From the NCBI GenBank assembly GCA_963662155.1, contig OY759262.1, forward strand, positions 53,904,990 through 53,968,989: a DNA stretch of 64,000 nt. Direction: 5' to 3'. The notes below the pieces were generated by a model. That model was given only the letters and a program-made list of their open reading frames with translations, was not told the origin of the DNA and ran no database searches. Made by a program: the position numbers and the translations under genes. Source of the stretch: Lamellibrachia columna. Taxonomy: Eukaryota > Annelida > Polychaeta > Sabellida > Siboglinidae. Each line of letters opens with the position of its first letter. Positions within the stretch are counted from its first letter, which is position 1. Below are positions 15,736-29,266 of the stretch, piece by piece.

Positions 15736-15739
15736 CCTC

Positions 15740-16601
15740 TGCGTTCTGCACGTCAGTACTGTCCTCTGTACCGACACCTTCTGCAGCTCCATTTCGTAGA
15801 AGGTGCCTTCCAGCACTTCGCCGAGATCGTCCCTCAATCGATACACGGGTGGATCGGAGGGATGAACCTCGTGTATCGTGAACATCTCTTCGCTCCAATT
15901 CGCCGCGTAGCCTTTTTCGACTTACCTTTGTACTTGCTGATGCGCACGCGATCCGACACGCGCAACTTGGGCACGCCGTTACTGTCGTGTCCGTACAGAC
16001 GCTGCCACACCTGTTCTTGATTCTGGTAACTCACCTGTGACGGAGCCATACCGATACTGCGGTGGGGGGTGTTGTTGTACGATTGCACCAAGTCCTGAAG
16101 GACGTCGATGTATCGCCACGTCTGGTGTTTCGTGAAGTATCGCCACATGCGCGTCTTCAACGTTCTGTTCAATCTTTCCACGACGCTCGCCTTCGTCTCC
16201 GCGTTGTGTGTGGAGAAGTGATGGATGCCGTGCTTTTTCTATAGAGCCTGAACGGATTTATTCAGAAATTCCAGGTCTGTCTGCAACGTCTTTGGCCAGC
16301 CTCTGCTGAACGTACTGTCAAGCGCCGCTACCAACGACGCTGCGGACTTGTTCTTCATAGGAACACACCAGGCCACTTTCGAGAAGACGTCGATCACCGT
16401 GAGGAGAAAGGTCATACCGTTGTTGTCCTTTTTCAACTGCGACATATCGACGAGATCGGCCTGCCACTGCTGACGTAGACCACCCACGATGACGCGTCGT
16501 CTCTTGAAATGACGTCTAACCGGCTTATATAGGGTATAGGCGTCCTGTTCCGACAACCATTCCGCGACCCTTTTTCGTGGCATGCGCGTGACATAAACCA
16601 T
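15740..16601 (-). pseudogene. Polinton retroviral-type integrase, broken
   Basis: Core-domain pieces appear in order: WQADLVDMS with the first Asp, TFLLTVIDVFSKVAW, LQTDLEFLN with the second Asp (two residues shorter than the usual D-x-G-x-E-F form), then VVERLNRTLKTRMW with the Glu, and SYNNTPHRSIGMAPS. A C-terminal part with PPVYRLRDDLGEVLEGTFYE follows. Lesions: TAG at about 16249-16251 after NKSVQAL, and a one-base frameshift near 15925 in an A-run. The N-terminal zinc-binding part is missing where Polinton sequence stops at about 16.6 kb. Polinton integrases insert the element (family knowledge). Confidence 0.85.
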
Positions 16602-16664
16602 AAATCTAATCTGTGAACATTCGTTTTACTACATAATGTTTCACAATACAATCTTAGATGCTAC

Positions 16665-17872
16665 CTCTCATCGAGTCCATTAGTTTGTGGATGGTATGCT
16701 GCTGTAACCATATGGTCAATGTCAAACTTCTTTGCCAAGTCAGTGTTCAAGCGATTGACAAATTCTCGCCCTTGGTCTGACAGCAATTTCTTGGGAGCAC
16801 CACATCTGTAAAACAACATTAACACATCAGAAATGTTGGCTGACAAAATGTAACAATTTAGCTTTAAAGCAACCTTGTCTGCTCCGTTACCCGGAATCAT
16901 CCTCTCAAGCCAGGGGTGGTAATTGTATTAGTAGGAAATTTTCTGAATCAGTTGCAGGTGTACAAAACATCAAAAGGAAATTTCTGTTAGCTCTACTTGA
17001 TCAGGCAATGCTGCTGATAGAGTATCTTTATTATTTGAATGTTTTCTGTACAATGTTTTTTCTATAAAAAAATACCAATTATTATTTCAGTGTATTTGAC
17101 CCCATATCTGTTGCATATAGGTTTAATTTGTAGGGGAAGCTTTACATTTTGCTGAATTAAAGCTAAACTATCCAGAAATTACATGCCTGCAAATTAAGCT
17201 TTTCAAGCTTTTCACCACACAATCGCCAGACTTCCGTCTCAGGGGATACAACTCCACATACTTTGTGAAGTAATCAGTTAGTGTCATAATATACTTGAAA
17301 CCATTCTGGGTCTCAGGTAGAGGGCGTACAAATTAAACAATCCAGTAATAAACATATTCAGATTACGGGCACACAAAAGTTCGATGCAGCCTCAAAGTTA
17401 AAAGTTTTTCAATTGTTTGGCTATCAGGTTATTTTTGCTAAGACAAAATCTGGTGTATTCATTCTATATATAATTTTTTAAAGAGACTTGGCATTACATG
17501 GCTATTATGGCAAAAAAATTACTATTGGCATTCAAAAATTAAATGTTCTATAAAAAAAAATTTACTTACAACTTATAATACACACAGCAATATATTTACG
17601 TAACACTTACATTTCTAACACAATATCCAGCAGATGTATTTTAATCACTTACGTAGATATTTACGTCCTCGTTCAAGCCTTTCCAGTAATACCGCTGGCT
17701 AATTTTGTCCACAGTAGCATTGATGCCACTGTGGCCAGCAGGTGGCGCAGAGTGAATATGGCACAAGATCTTGTCTCTCTCTTTCTCATCAGTCACAATC
17801 TTCTGGTGTATGTGCGTATGTGGGGGATATACACTAATGTATGTGGTGGGATATACACTAACGCTCCAGTGT
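16665..17872 (-). pseudogene. GIN1/Ginger-type integrase gene with introns, partial
   Basis: Three pieces in order on the minus strand: exon 17872-17653 (acceptor TTGCAG, donor GTAAGT) with the H2C2 region HIHSAPPAGHSGINATVDKI and YYWKG; about 17330-17190 with LPETQNGFKYIMTLTDYFTK, the first catalytic Asp; and exon 16805-16665 (acceptor TTTACAG, donor GTAGCA) with LLSDQGREFVNRL and AAYHPQTNGLDER, the second Asp. The intron structure separates it from LTR elements and fits GIN1 or Ginger-derived genes. The middle exon's borders are unclear and later exons (catalytic Glu) are missing, so it is a partial gene or relic. Confidence 0.65.
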
Positions 17873-17899
17873 CTGCAATTATTGATCATAGTTATAGGC

Positions 17900-19060
17900 A
17901 TTTTTTATGAAGTACTATAAGTAAAATGACATATCCTCAACAGCATCACTTGTAGTAGCAAAATCACTTGGGGAACAATTTGTGGAAAGATCTGACAAAG
18001 TAATGGTTACACTGTTTGCTAAATTAGCAAAATACTATATATTCGGGTTGCACATAGCACAAGATTTATTTACTGAATATATAGTAATTGGGACCCAGGC
18101 TTTTGGAATCTAACGTTAGAAATGATGTAGCTATACAATACAGTTCAATACAATAAAGAAGATTTCTATAGCACTAAAATCTTCAGAAAACTGGGCTCAG
18201 CAGCGCACCAATACCAAAGTGTTACGCAAATCTTACCCCAAATTCAATTCCAGATCATCAACAGTGATGGTGGTGCGCTGAGGAGCTAAGAAGGTTAGAC
18301 CAGGTCAAATAGGTAGGTTTTAAAATGCCGCCGAAATGTTAATATATATTTTCTATAGCCAGTGTCAAGCTATATGCATCCCAACATGAAAATATATATA
18401 TATATATATATATTCAGCCGATTTCAGCAGTTCAAAAAGTTTCCATAAATTCATCATGGGCCCTCCATATGACACCTATCTGATGTATAGGTATATAGTC
18501 CCTATCAAGTATAACACAATGTCATCATTATATTTTGACAGCTTGACATAACTACATGCTTGTTAAATTAGTTCCACAATGAAGTTTAGCAATATGTTGT
18601 TAAATGTTGAGCTGGTTTTGTTGGTGGCCTTTGGTAAATGAAGCTAACATGAGATGGATCAGATGTTATGTATATATTAATATGCTAACTTTGGATCACT
18701 GTAAGTGCATTTTCATTCAATTTCTAAATAATCATAAGAGGAGATGCAATGTATCGGTAAATAAGCCCAGGGGTATTTTTGCACAAAGTGCTTATACCAG
18801 TTGGATTCGAACCAACCACAAAAGCCGAGACATTAGCAGCTACCCTTAATAAAAAAAAAATGTAATGGTCCAGGTGGCCAAATCCAAAATAATAATATAA
18901 ACATACAACTCAATAAGGCCATTACAATATAAATAGCAAGTATTTTATTAAATGTATATTTTTTGTGATAGTCAACAGGGGACGCCTGGAAGAAAGTGAT
19001 GTGGCTTATAGTGGGTGATAAAAGGGAACCGTGCTGGCTTTCACTTTTAGGTGACTAATA
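17900..19060. other. Mostly unassigned; one tRNA-like B box
   Basis: At 18785-18806 the minus strand reads GTTGG-TTCGAAT-CCAAC, a perfect T-arm with a pol III B box, plus a loose A-box-like word further upstream on that strand. This could be a tRNA-derived SINE end. The acceptor stem does not close, so no tRNA is called. A short (AT)n is at 18390-18412. Nothing else was recognised. Confidence 0.35.
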
Positions 19061-19069
19061 ACACAAGTA

Positions 19070-19198
19070 ATGTACAAGAGAATCAGCATTCACTCGACCG
19101 TGTTGACGTACGTACAGGAACGAGCGGCTCTCACCTACTTCTACGCCAAACGCGTGGTGCACGAGGACGGGGTGAGCACGGGTCCGGTGGACGTGTAG
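19070..19198 (+). pseudogene. Probable C-terminus of Polinton protein-primed DNA polymerase B
   Basis: An open frame ends LTYFYAKRVVHEDGVSTG then PVDV with TAG, 40 bp before the ATPase start. Polinton PolB proteins commonly end in a Y-x-K-R-x-(V/L)-x-(E/D)-x-G-x-x-T motif, which this resembles. The rest of the polymerase is absent: sequence before 19060 shows no polymerase motifs. The assignment is inference from this short motif and its position. Confidence 0.42.
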
Positions 19199-19237
19199 AA
19201 AAAGGCGATGCACTGTGATCGTCTTTCATAAGCGACC

Positions 19238-19564
19238 ATGGACGCACGGTGGAAACATCCTTTCACGTGCATCGTCGCCGGACCGACGGGATGCGGCAAA
19301 AGTACTTTCGTGACGCGTATGCTGCGTCACGCTGCTGCGATGATCGAACCACCCCCCGAACGGATCACGTGGTGTTACGGAGAATGGCAAGAGGCTTACG
19401 CAACGATGGACTTGGTCGACGTTCGGTTCGAGGAAGGGTTGCCGAGTGCGAACATGTTCGATTCGTCGACGAGGAACCTCATCGTCATAGACGATATCAT
19501 GGCAGAAACGGACGAACGGGTCACGACCTTGTTGGCTGTCATGCGTGATCAGCGTGTGTACTAG
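19238..19564 (+). pseudogene. Polinton packaging ATPase (FtsK/HerA-A32 type), truncated
   Basis: The N-terminal half is clear: FTCIVAGPTGCGKSTFVTRM carries the Walker A motif and NLIVIDDIMAE the Walker B motif. The last genuine ATPase residues are about ERVTTLL. From about 19532 the sequence is the end of the large inverted repeat, adding a few foreign codons and a stop. About half the protein, including the sensor region, is missing. In Polintons this ATPase pumps DNA into the capsid (family knowledge). Confidence 0.85.
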
Positions 19565-19745
19565 ATACCAAGCTGCTGCAGTTCAACTTTATTTAGTTAC
19601 AGCCGCGTAAGATAAACGAGCTGGCAAGTCAACATTGTTCTATCATGCGTGACCGGCATGTGTACTAGATAACAAGCTGCAGCAGCTAGAAATAGTTAGA
19701 GCGGTGTAAGCTGAACGAGCTGGCAAGTCAACAGAGGCTAACATG
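19539..19745. repeat. Two diverged tandem units of about 104 bp at the arm end
   Basis: TCATGCGTGATCAGCGTGTG followed by TACTAGATA..CAAGCTGC at 19539 recurs at 19643 as TCATGCGTGACCGGCATGTG. Both units contain ACGAGCTGGCAAGTCAACA. The mirror copy is at 35025-35230. The first unit starts within a few bases of the point where ATPase homology ends. Confidence 0.85.
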
Positions 19746-19955
19746 AAGAGGTAAGTATGATTTCGTTATGTTGTTCTGTTCAGTTTATGTGAGGTAGTTA
19801 AACAAACACGGTTCGGTTTTTGGCCGAGATAATGTCAATGTTGACGTATAGTTATGTCTCTGATGTTGCATCCAGTAGCTTGGGTTGCCCAGCATGAGGT
19901 AATGTTGCAGTATATGGATCGTTGCAAATACGATAGCCAATACATGCAGTCATAC

Positions 19956-20052
19956 ATGTCATTACAGGAAACATTGTTTGTTGGTTGCAGTGCAGTGGTC
20001 TTTCTTTGGTGCGTCCTGCTCTTTGTTCTGGTTGCCATGGCAAGCGCACATC
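19956..20052 (+). CDS. Candidate first coding exon with signal peptide
   Basis: From ATG at 19956 the frame reads MSLQETLFVGCSAVVFLWCV then LLFVLVAMASAH, a strong hydrophobic signal segment with an A-x-A-like cleavage site. It ends at a consensus donor CATC/GTAAGT in phase 1, the same phase in which the Kunitz exons at 3.4 and 42.9 kb are entered. An upstream in-frame ATG at 19854 would lengthen it, and an internal AG at 19967 could be an acceptor. No partner exon was found inside the arm. The mirror copy is at 34717-34813. Confidence 0.45.
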
Positions 20053-20275
20053 GTAAGTATTCCACGTTTTATTTGAAATCACCAAGAACAAACACGTAAT
20101 AAACGAAAGATCAACAACATTAAAGCTTCAACAAGTTAAACGATATATCTAACCAGTTTAATATACGTTACTACCAAACATGCCAAATAATATAATACGA
20201 TTAAGTAAGTCCGGCATTAACAGCCATTTATGGCATAATACTGTTCAAGCCATTACTCCATATATTCATCGATAT

Positions 20276-20614
20276 CGATCCCTATTTTGAAATTATGGTA
20301 AGTTGTATACGAACATATTGTCTAGACATTCAACCTATGCCGGTTTAGTTTTTTTTATAACTTTGATGACTTGTTTTATTATATAGTACTGCGGTAAAAA
20401 TAAAAAAAATTTGATCCTGAAATATGTATATGTCTGATGAAGCTATATCGATCCCTATTTTGAAATTATGGTAAGTTGTATAGGAACATATTGTCTAGAC
20501 ATTCAACCAATGCCGGTTTAGTTATTTTTTTAAACTTTGATGACTTGTTGTATTATATAGTACTGCGGTCAAAATAAACATTTTCTGATCCTCAAATATG
20601 TATATGTCTGAAGA
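20276..20614. repeat. Tandem duplication, about 170-bp unit
   Basis: TCGATCCCTATTTTGAAATT ... GTATATGTCTGATGAAGC is present twice in a row (20276-20443, 20449-20614) with a few changes. The mirror copy lies in the right arm at about 34155-34493. Confidence 0.9.
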
Positions 20615-20927
20615 AGCATTAAAATGTCCTTTTTACCTCATGTTTGTGCCAGAGGATAGTCATACACTGGGTGAATGTTGGGTTTCTGTGCTCACGAAAA
20701 GTGATGCTCCGCTGTGCATGTTACTCATTAAGGCAATACACATTAGATGTACATATATAATTGCCTGATTCAAAGTAAACATAATTCAAATATAATTTAT
20801 TAATGAATCGCTTTGAAAAATAGCTGTGTTGCGCGAAATGAAAGGACATTGCCGTGCACATGATTCTGATACACACCATACAAATGAAACATATTTTATT
20901 TATTTATATTATATACATTTTATTATG

Positions 20928-23100
<2,173 letters not shown>

Positions 23101-23198
23101 TAGAAATGGGCATTATGTTAGGTAATAGGCCGGTAATGTTTACTGAAGCATATCGTTGACTGGTAGACTATATATACGCTGGGGACAGTTCTAACCGA

Positions 23199-23345
23199 GG
23201 TCGATCGATTGTAGTTCGCGAGAAGGCGACTACAATATTTAAAGAGACGGTCGATCGATTGTAGTTCGCGAGGCGGCGGCCACAATAGTTAAAGAGACAG
23301 TCGTCGATTGTAATTCGCGTGTAGGTGGCTGCAATAGTTAAGGGA
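23199..23345. repeat. Three tandem units of about 58 bp
   Basis: GTCGATCGATTGTAGTTCGCG followed by AG.AGGCG.C.ACAATA.TTAA is present three times with divergence. A TATATATACGCTGGGGACAG motif just upstream and ATGCCAGAAGCGACTGGC/GTAAGT at 23437 look promoter- and exon-like, but no gene could be built from them. Confidence 0.75.
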
Positions 23346-23694
23346 CGGACAGAGATAAGTTGAGAGAAGTCACCTTGTCTGCAGTACTGAAATTATGGGT
23401 CAGTAAAAGCTGCATGACGCAACACAATTTGAACAATGCCAGAAGCGACTGGCGTAAGTATTATCTATTATGTTGTTAGCTGATAATATGTGTGTATATA
23501 TTTATATATATTCGAATGTCCTATGTGTTAATACATGTTATGAAGGTGAAGAGTCATCTACTGTAAATATGGGTTTAGAATTAAGTCATCATTTGCCTAA
23601 AGCGTGATAGGTGAATCGTTATCGAGCGACAGGTGAACTGCGTTCGAGCGATAATGTGAATCGTTTTCATTGTTAATTAATTTTTCTTTAACAA

Positions 23695-24842
23695 GATTTA
23701 ACAAGATTTGCCATCCAAGCCAAAGGCCCAGATGGCAAGTGGACAAGGAAGCCATTGGCTTATCGAGAGTCCAACAATGTTCACCTACTTATAACCCGCC
23801 CTCCTGATATATGTGTCAACCTTGTTTTTAAACATATTCACGCTGCTAGCAGTTACACAATCTGTAGACAGTTTGTTCCATTCATTTATTGTCCTCTGTG
23901 AGAACGAGTGCTTCCTGATGTCCAATCTACATTGATCCTTTACTAATTTTACCTCATGTCCTCTAGTTCTGCTATCCTTCTTGAGTGAGAAAAACATATT
24001 TCTATCAATATTTTCATACCCATTCAATATCTTAAAAACTTCAATCTGATCTCCTCTTAACCTCCTTGTCTCTAGAGTTGTTAAACCACATTCTTTCAGG
24101 CGTTCTTCATAACTAAGGTCTCTAAGTTCTGGAATCATTTTAGTTGCTCTCCTTTGTATGCGTTCAAGCGTATCTATATCCTTCTTACGATATGGTCTCC
24201 ATGCTTGTATACAGTATTCTAAATGAGGTCTAACTATTGCTTTATAAAGAGGTATAATTAACTTTTTTCCCTTATATGTTATGTTTCTTCTAATCAATCC
24301 AAGAATTTGATTACCCTTTGAAGCTGCAATACCACACTGCTCTGAAACTTTCATATCAGCGCTTATTGTAACTCCTAAGTCCTTTTCTTTTACAGTAGTA
24401 CCAAGAACAGTAGCTCCCATTTTATAGTTTACATTCAAGTTCCCATGTCCTGTATGTAGGCATTTACATTTCCCAAAATTGAACAGCATCTGCCATTTCT
24501 CAGACCATTTCACTAATCTGTCTAGATCGTTTTGTAAATGTTGTTTATCACCATCAGTATTAACCTTTCTAAACAGTTTTGTGTCGTCCGCAAATTTCAG
24601 TACATTACTTGTTATACTCTCGTCCAAGTCATTGATATAAATTAAGAATAATATAGGTCCTAATACTGATCCTTGAGGTACCCCACTCAAAACCGATTTC
24701 CAATTTGAAACTTCGCCATCTACTACAACTCGTTGTCTTCTGTCAGTCAGCCATTGTTCTATCCAGTCAGTTATGCTATCCCCGATACCATGGGCTTTTA
24801 ATTTAAGTAGCAATCTTTGATGTGGCACTTTGTCAAAAGCTT
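23695..24842 (-). mobile_element. CR1-like LINE, 5'-truncated, RT and C-terminal domain open
   Basis: The open frame at 24828-23785 (347 residues) starts inside the RT domain and contains VLSGVPQGSVLGPILFLIYI, the FADDTKLF catalytic motif, and a C-terminal region ending VDTYIRRAGYK. The layout fits the CR1/jockey group of non-LTR retrotransposons. The 3' tail is made of TTAAATCTTG repeats. The copy begins abruptly at AAGCTTTTGACAAAG, so endonuclease and ORF1 are missing. It is nearly identical to the copies at 29947 and 51062. Confidence 0.9.
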
Positions 24843-25522
24843 AAATTATACTCGCAGCGTAGCGAGGCATTGGTAATTATTTATTTTCTTTGTTTTGATG
24901 ATTATGAAATTGAATATATATGTGATGTATACGATATACATTCAGTAAATTAAAACACGTTAACTGGCTATTATAGTCCAATGGTATTAATTATTACACG
25001 ACCATTGCGCGACAGTGCCACAAATGGCGAACTCGCCAGGATAACGTATAATATAATTCTGACTATGACGTACATGATTTTGTTAATGTTGAAAAAACAG
25101 TGGTAGATTACAGTGTTGGTTGTTAGTGTATATACATTATAGCACTTGCGTTATTTGTTCATCAGGGGACATATCGATTATACAGATGAAAGAATGACCA
25201 CTTTCGAAATATACTTGGTGGCGAAATTAGTAACTGACAACGACTAGCAACGAGCTGTTCATCAGTCGGAGATCGGTAAGCGGAGTATTTGCAATTGTTG
25301 TGTATCCCGTTCGCATGACGTTAGTTGACTTCATCCTTTTCAAATGTACATAGTTCACATCAATTGTTAATTGCAAATGATCATAATGCTTTCTTAGGTG
25401 TCATTCAAAAGGTTTGCTGTCATTATATCATAACTTTTAGTTACGGGGTTATACCAAAGTATACTATAGCTACGTTCTGAGCCACTACGGTGTATCATTG
25501 GTTATATATTGACGGATAAATA

Positions 25523-26430
25523 ATGGCTACAGCTGAATTGAGAGAGCTAATAGAGATAGCTAAAGAGGCAGGATTAGAGGGAGAAGGGCTGTCCGCTTTC
25601 TTGCGCGATGAGCGGGCGAGACAGCGTGAAAGTCAGAAAGAAGAACGTGAACGTGAAGAAAAGGAGGCTGATCGACGCCGGGAACGCGAGAAAGGGGACC
25701 GTGAACGTGAGAAAGAGGAACGTGAACGTGAGGAAAAGGAGGCTGATCGACGCCGTGAATTATAATTAATCCAACTTAAATCTGTCGTGAACGCTGGAGG
25801 TCAGCTAGAACGGGCGATTCCAATTAGAGGGTTTAATGGGGCTGTTCCTAAATTACCCCCTTTCGACGAACGAACCGACGACTTTGATGCATATTTACAT
25901 CGCTTTGATGGATACGCTTCGATGCAAGGGTGGCCGAAAGAACGATGGGCATCTAACCTCAGTGCTATGTTAAAGGGTGATGCTTTGGGAGTATTTCATC
26001 GTATGAGCACTGATGAGTGTAACAACTATGATTTACTGAAAGTAGCATTGTTAAATCGCTATCGTCTGACTGACGCTGATTTTAGGGACAAGTTTCGATA
26101 GGCAAAACCTGAGGATGGTGAGAGTTTTAGCCAGTTTGGAAACCGTGTTACGAGCTATCCAGATAGAGGATTGAGTTGAGTGAGACTCCACGGACATTTG
26201 ATTGCGTTCGAGACTTGATAATCCGTGAACAAGTGCTTGGAATTAGTTCCACAGACTTACGAGTGTTCATTGAGGAAAGAACACCCGACTAGTTCAAGGA
26301 GATGTGTTTTATTGCGGAGCAGTATCTAGAAGCTCATCGGAAATCGTTTCGAAACTGGTGGATGCCCGATAAAAGCAAGAGTGAAGGTCGTGAGGTTAGA
26401 GGACCAGAGAGAGAGAGAACAAAAACCGAC
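25523..26430 (+). pseudogene. Ty3/gypsy Gag, broken
   Basis: It opens MATAELRELIEIAKEAGLEG, then a highly charged E/R/D coiled region (EREREEKEADRRRE). After an in-frame TAA at 25763 it resumes with FNGAVPKLPPFDERTDDFDA and a SCAN-like helical region (GWPKERWASNLSAMLKGDAL). A TAG at about 26099 follows DKFR, and further frame changes follow. SCAN-like Gags belong to a metazoan branch of gypsy elements (family knowledge). The same lesions are in the mirror copy. Confidence 0.82.
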
Positions 26431-26432
26431 AT

Positions 26433-27878
26433 ATGGAGACACCGAATCGGTTTCGAAGCAACATTGGGCAATCGTGTCAGTACAATTCAAATACACATAA
26501 GACCGGTCATACGTGTTGGATATGTGGTTCTACTAAACACTGTGCTCAAGATTGTCCTCACAACATGCACAAGACACCTATACCTGGAAGCAAAAACAGA
26601 GTAGGATCCAATGAGACGACATTGGCTTGTGAAGACACTTTGTTGTTCAAAGGTGGTATAAAGTTAACCACAAAACAGGTTGGAGATATTCGATACGTTG
26701 AAGATAAAAACGGTAAAATATTTCAGTTAAAGAAAATGGCCGCTTTAGCATCTGACCAACATAAAGTGATGGTAGTCGCAGTAGGACAAGTAAGTGGTCG
26801 ACCAGACTTGGTTGAAGTGTTACGCGATATCGGTTGTTCCACTATGGTCATTAGAAAGGATCTTTGTGACCCAGATGACTTCACAGGAGAGACCAGAGTT
26901 TGTGTGATGATGGACGGAAGAGTGTTTGAAGTTCCAGTGGTAACCAAAACGGTAGACACTCCATACTACACTGGAATAGTGGAAGACGTAGCTATGGACT
27001 CTCCCGTTTACGACTTGGTCATTGGAAACCTTCTCGGAGCCCGGAACCAGGAGGATCCAGACACTAGTTGGGAACCTTCTGAGTTAAAGAAGACCAGTGT
27101 AAATGCAGAGAAAACAGCAGACATTAATATAATCAGCGATGAGATGACTGATCATGAGATAACAGGAGGGGTAGTGACACGCTCACAGAGCAAGGATAAA
27201 CAACTACGATCTCTGAAAGTAGCTAAGACGAAGATCTCTAAGAGGCAGTTGAAGGGTTCCTCGGCAGCAGCAAACTCAACTAACAATGTGTCTGAGATGA
27301 CATCATTGAGGTTGACTAATGAGATATTGAGAAGGGAGAATGAGATGCTGATTGAGAAGATGAAGCGGTGCATGGTGACGACAGCCGAAGATGTGATAAA
27401 AACAATGAGAATGTACGAGAATGCAGTGAAGGAGCTGAATCAACTGAAGAAAGCAAAGTCTCGGCTGGAGAGTCAAGTGACAGACAGGGAGAGACAAGTA
27501 ACACGGGATGACCACATAAGTGACCTACGAGAGGTGCTTGAGAGGTTACGACGACACGGTTTGACTGCCAAACCGTCTAAGTGTGAAATTGGACATGCTG
27601 AACTTGACGTGTTAGGACATGTAGTGGGAGGTGGGTCCATAAAACCACAGGATAAGAAGCTAGAAAAGATTCTAGGCATGAGAAGGCCAGAAACTAAAAA
27701 GGAACTCAGGTCGTTTCTGGGCGCAATTTGGTATTATCAAAAGTTCATTGATAACTTCGCCAATAAGGCAAAGCCACTGACAGATCGACTGAAGAAAGGA
27801 GAACCTAATCAGGTTATCTAGCGGGGCTGTGGAAGCCTTCAAGAGAGAACTGACCCAAAAGCCAATCACACATTCACG
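26433..27878 (+). pseudogene. Ty3/gypsy nucleocapsid, protease and RT/RNase H remnant
   Basis: An open frame (to 27821) carries a CCHC zinc knuckle (CWICGSTKHCAQDC), an aspartic-protease segment (EVLRDIGCSTMVIRKDL, with D-I-G in place of the usual D-T/S-G), a spacer rich in K/E, and then the end of RT (HGLTAKPSKCEIGHAELDVL, LGHVVGGGSIKPQ, LRSFLGAIWYYQKFI). The RT palm with YxDD is missing, removed by an internal deletion near 27500. RNase H starts (AVEAFKRELTQKPIT) and is cut at 27878 by the right arm. No LTRs were identified. Confidence 0.85.
26911..27878. other. 968-bp spacer of the inverted repeat
   Basis: The spacer lacks a mirror partner. It continues the gypsy element of the left arm from within the protease to RNase H, so left arm and spacer are one continuous element. 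The junction at 27878/27879 jumps back to the protease on the opposite strand. Confidence 0.93.
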
Positions 27879-29266
27879 TCATCACACAAACTCTGGTCTC
27901 TCCTGTGAAGTCATCTGGGTCACAAAGATCCTTTCTAATGACCATAGTGGAACAACCGATATCGCGTAACACTTCAACCAAGTCTGGTCGACCACTTACT
28001 TGTCCTACTGCGACTACCATCACTTTATGTTGGTCAGATGCTAAAGCGGCCATTTTCTTTAACTGAAATATTTTACCGTTTTTATCTTCAACGTATCGAA
28101 TATCTCCAACCTGTTTTGTGGTTAACTTTATACCACCTTTGAACAACAAAGTGTCTTCACAAGCCAATGTCGTCTCATTGGATCCTACTCTGTTTTTGCT
28201 TCCAGGTATAGGTGTCTTGTGCATGTTGTGAGGACAATCTCGAGCACAGTGTTTAGTAGAACCACATATCCAACACGTATGACCGGTCTTATGTGTATTT
28301 GAATTGTACTGACACGATTGCCCAATGTTGCTTCGAAACCGATTCGGTGTCTCCATATGTCGGTTTTTGTTCTCTCTCTCTCTGGTCCTCTAACCTCACG
28401 ACCTTCACTCTTGCTTTTATCGGGCATCCACCAGTTTCGAAACGATTTCCGATGAGCTTCTAGATACTGCTCCGCAATAAAACACATCTCCTTGAACTAG
28501 TCGGGTGTTCTTTCCTCAATGAACACTCGTAAGTCTGTGGAACCAATTCCAAGCACTTGTTCACGGATTATCAAGTCTCGAACGCAATCAAATGTCCGTG
28601 GAGTCTCACTCAACTCAATCCTCTATCTGGATAGCTCGTAACACGGTTTCCAAACTGGCTAAAACTCTCACCATCCTCAGGTTTTGCCTATCGAAACTTG
28701 TCCCTAAAATCAGCGTCAGTCAGACGATAGCGATTTAACAATGCTACTTTCAGTAAATCATAGTTGTTACACTCATCAGTGCTCATACGATGAAATACTC
28801 CCAAAGCATCACCCTTTAACATAGCACTGAGGTTAGATGCCCATCGTTCTTTCGGCCACCCTTGCATCGAAGCGTATCCATCAAAGCGATGTAAATATGC
28901 ATCAAAGTCGTCGGTTCGTTCGTCGAAAGGGGGTAATTTAGGAACAGCCCCATTAAACCCTCTAATTGGAATCGCCCGTTCTAGCTGACCTCCAGCGTTC
29001 ACGACAGATTTAAGTTGGATTAATTATAATTCACGGCGTCGATCAGCCTCCTTTTCCTCACGTTCACGTTCCTCTTTCTCACGTTCACGGTCCCCTTTCT
29101 CGCGTTCCCGGCGTCGATCAGCCTCCTTTTCTTCACGTTCACGTTCCTCTTTCTGACTTTCACGCTGTCTCGCCCGCTCATCGCGCAAGAAAGCGGACAG
29201 CCCTTCTCCCTCTAATCCTGCCTCTTTAGCTATCTCTATTAGCTCTCTCAATTCAGCTGTAGCCAT
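27879..29266 (-). pseudogene. Mirror copy of gypsy Gag/nucleocapsid, truncated
   Basis: Same reading, same stops and same frame changes as 25523-26910, ending abruptly in the protease at GETRVCV. One difference noted: CARDC instead of CAQDC in the zinc knuckle. Confidence 0.9.

Noticed and set aside
18785..18806. tRNA gene on the minus strand
   Set aside because: Only the T-arm is convincing; acceptor and D arms do not form. Kept only as a possible SINE B box.
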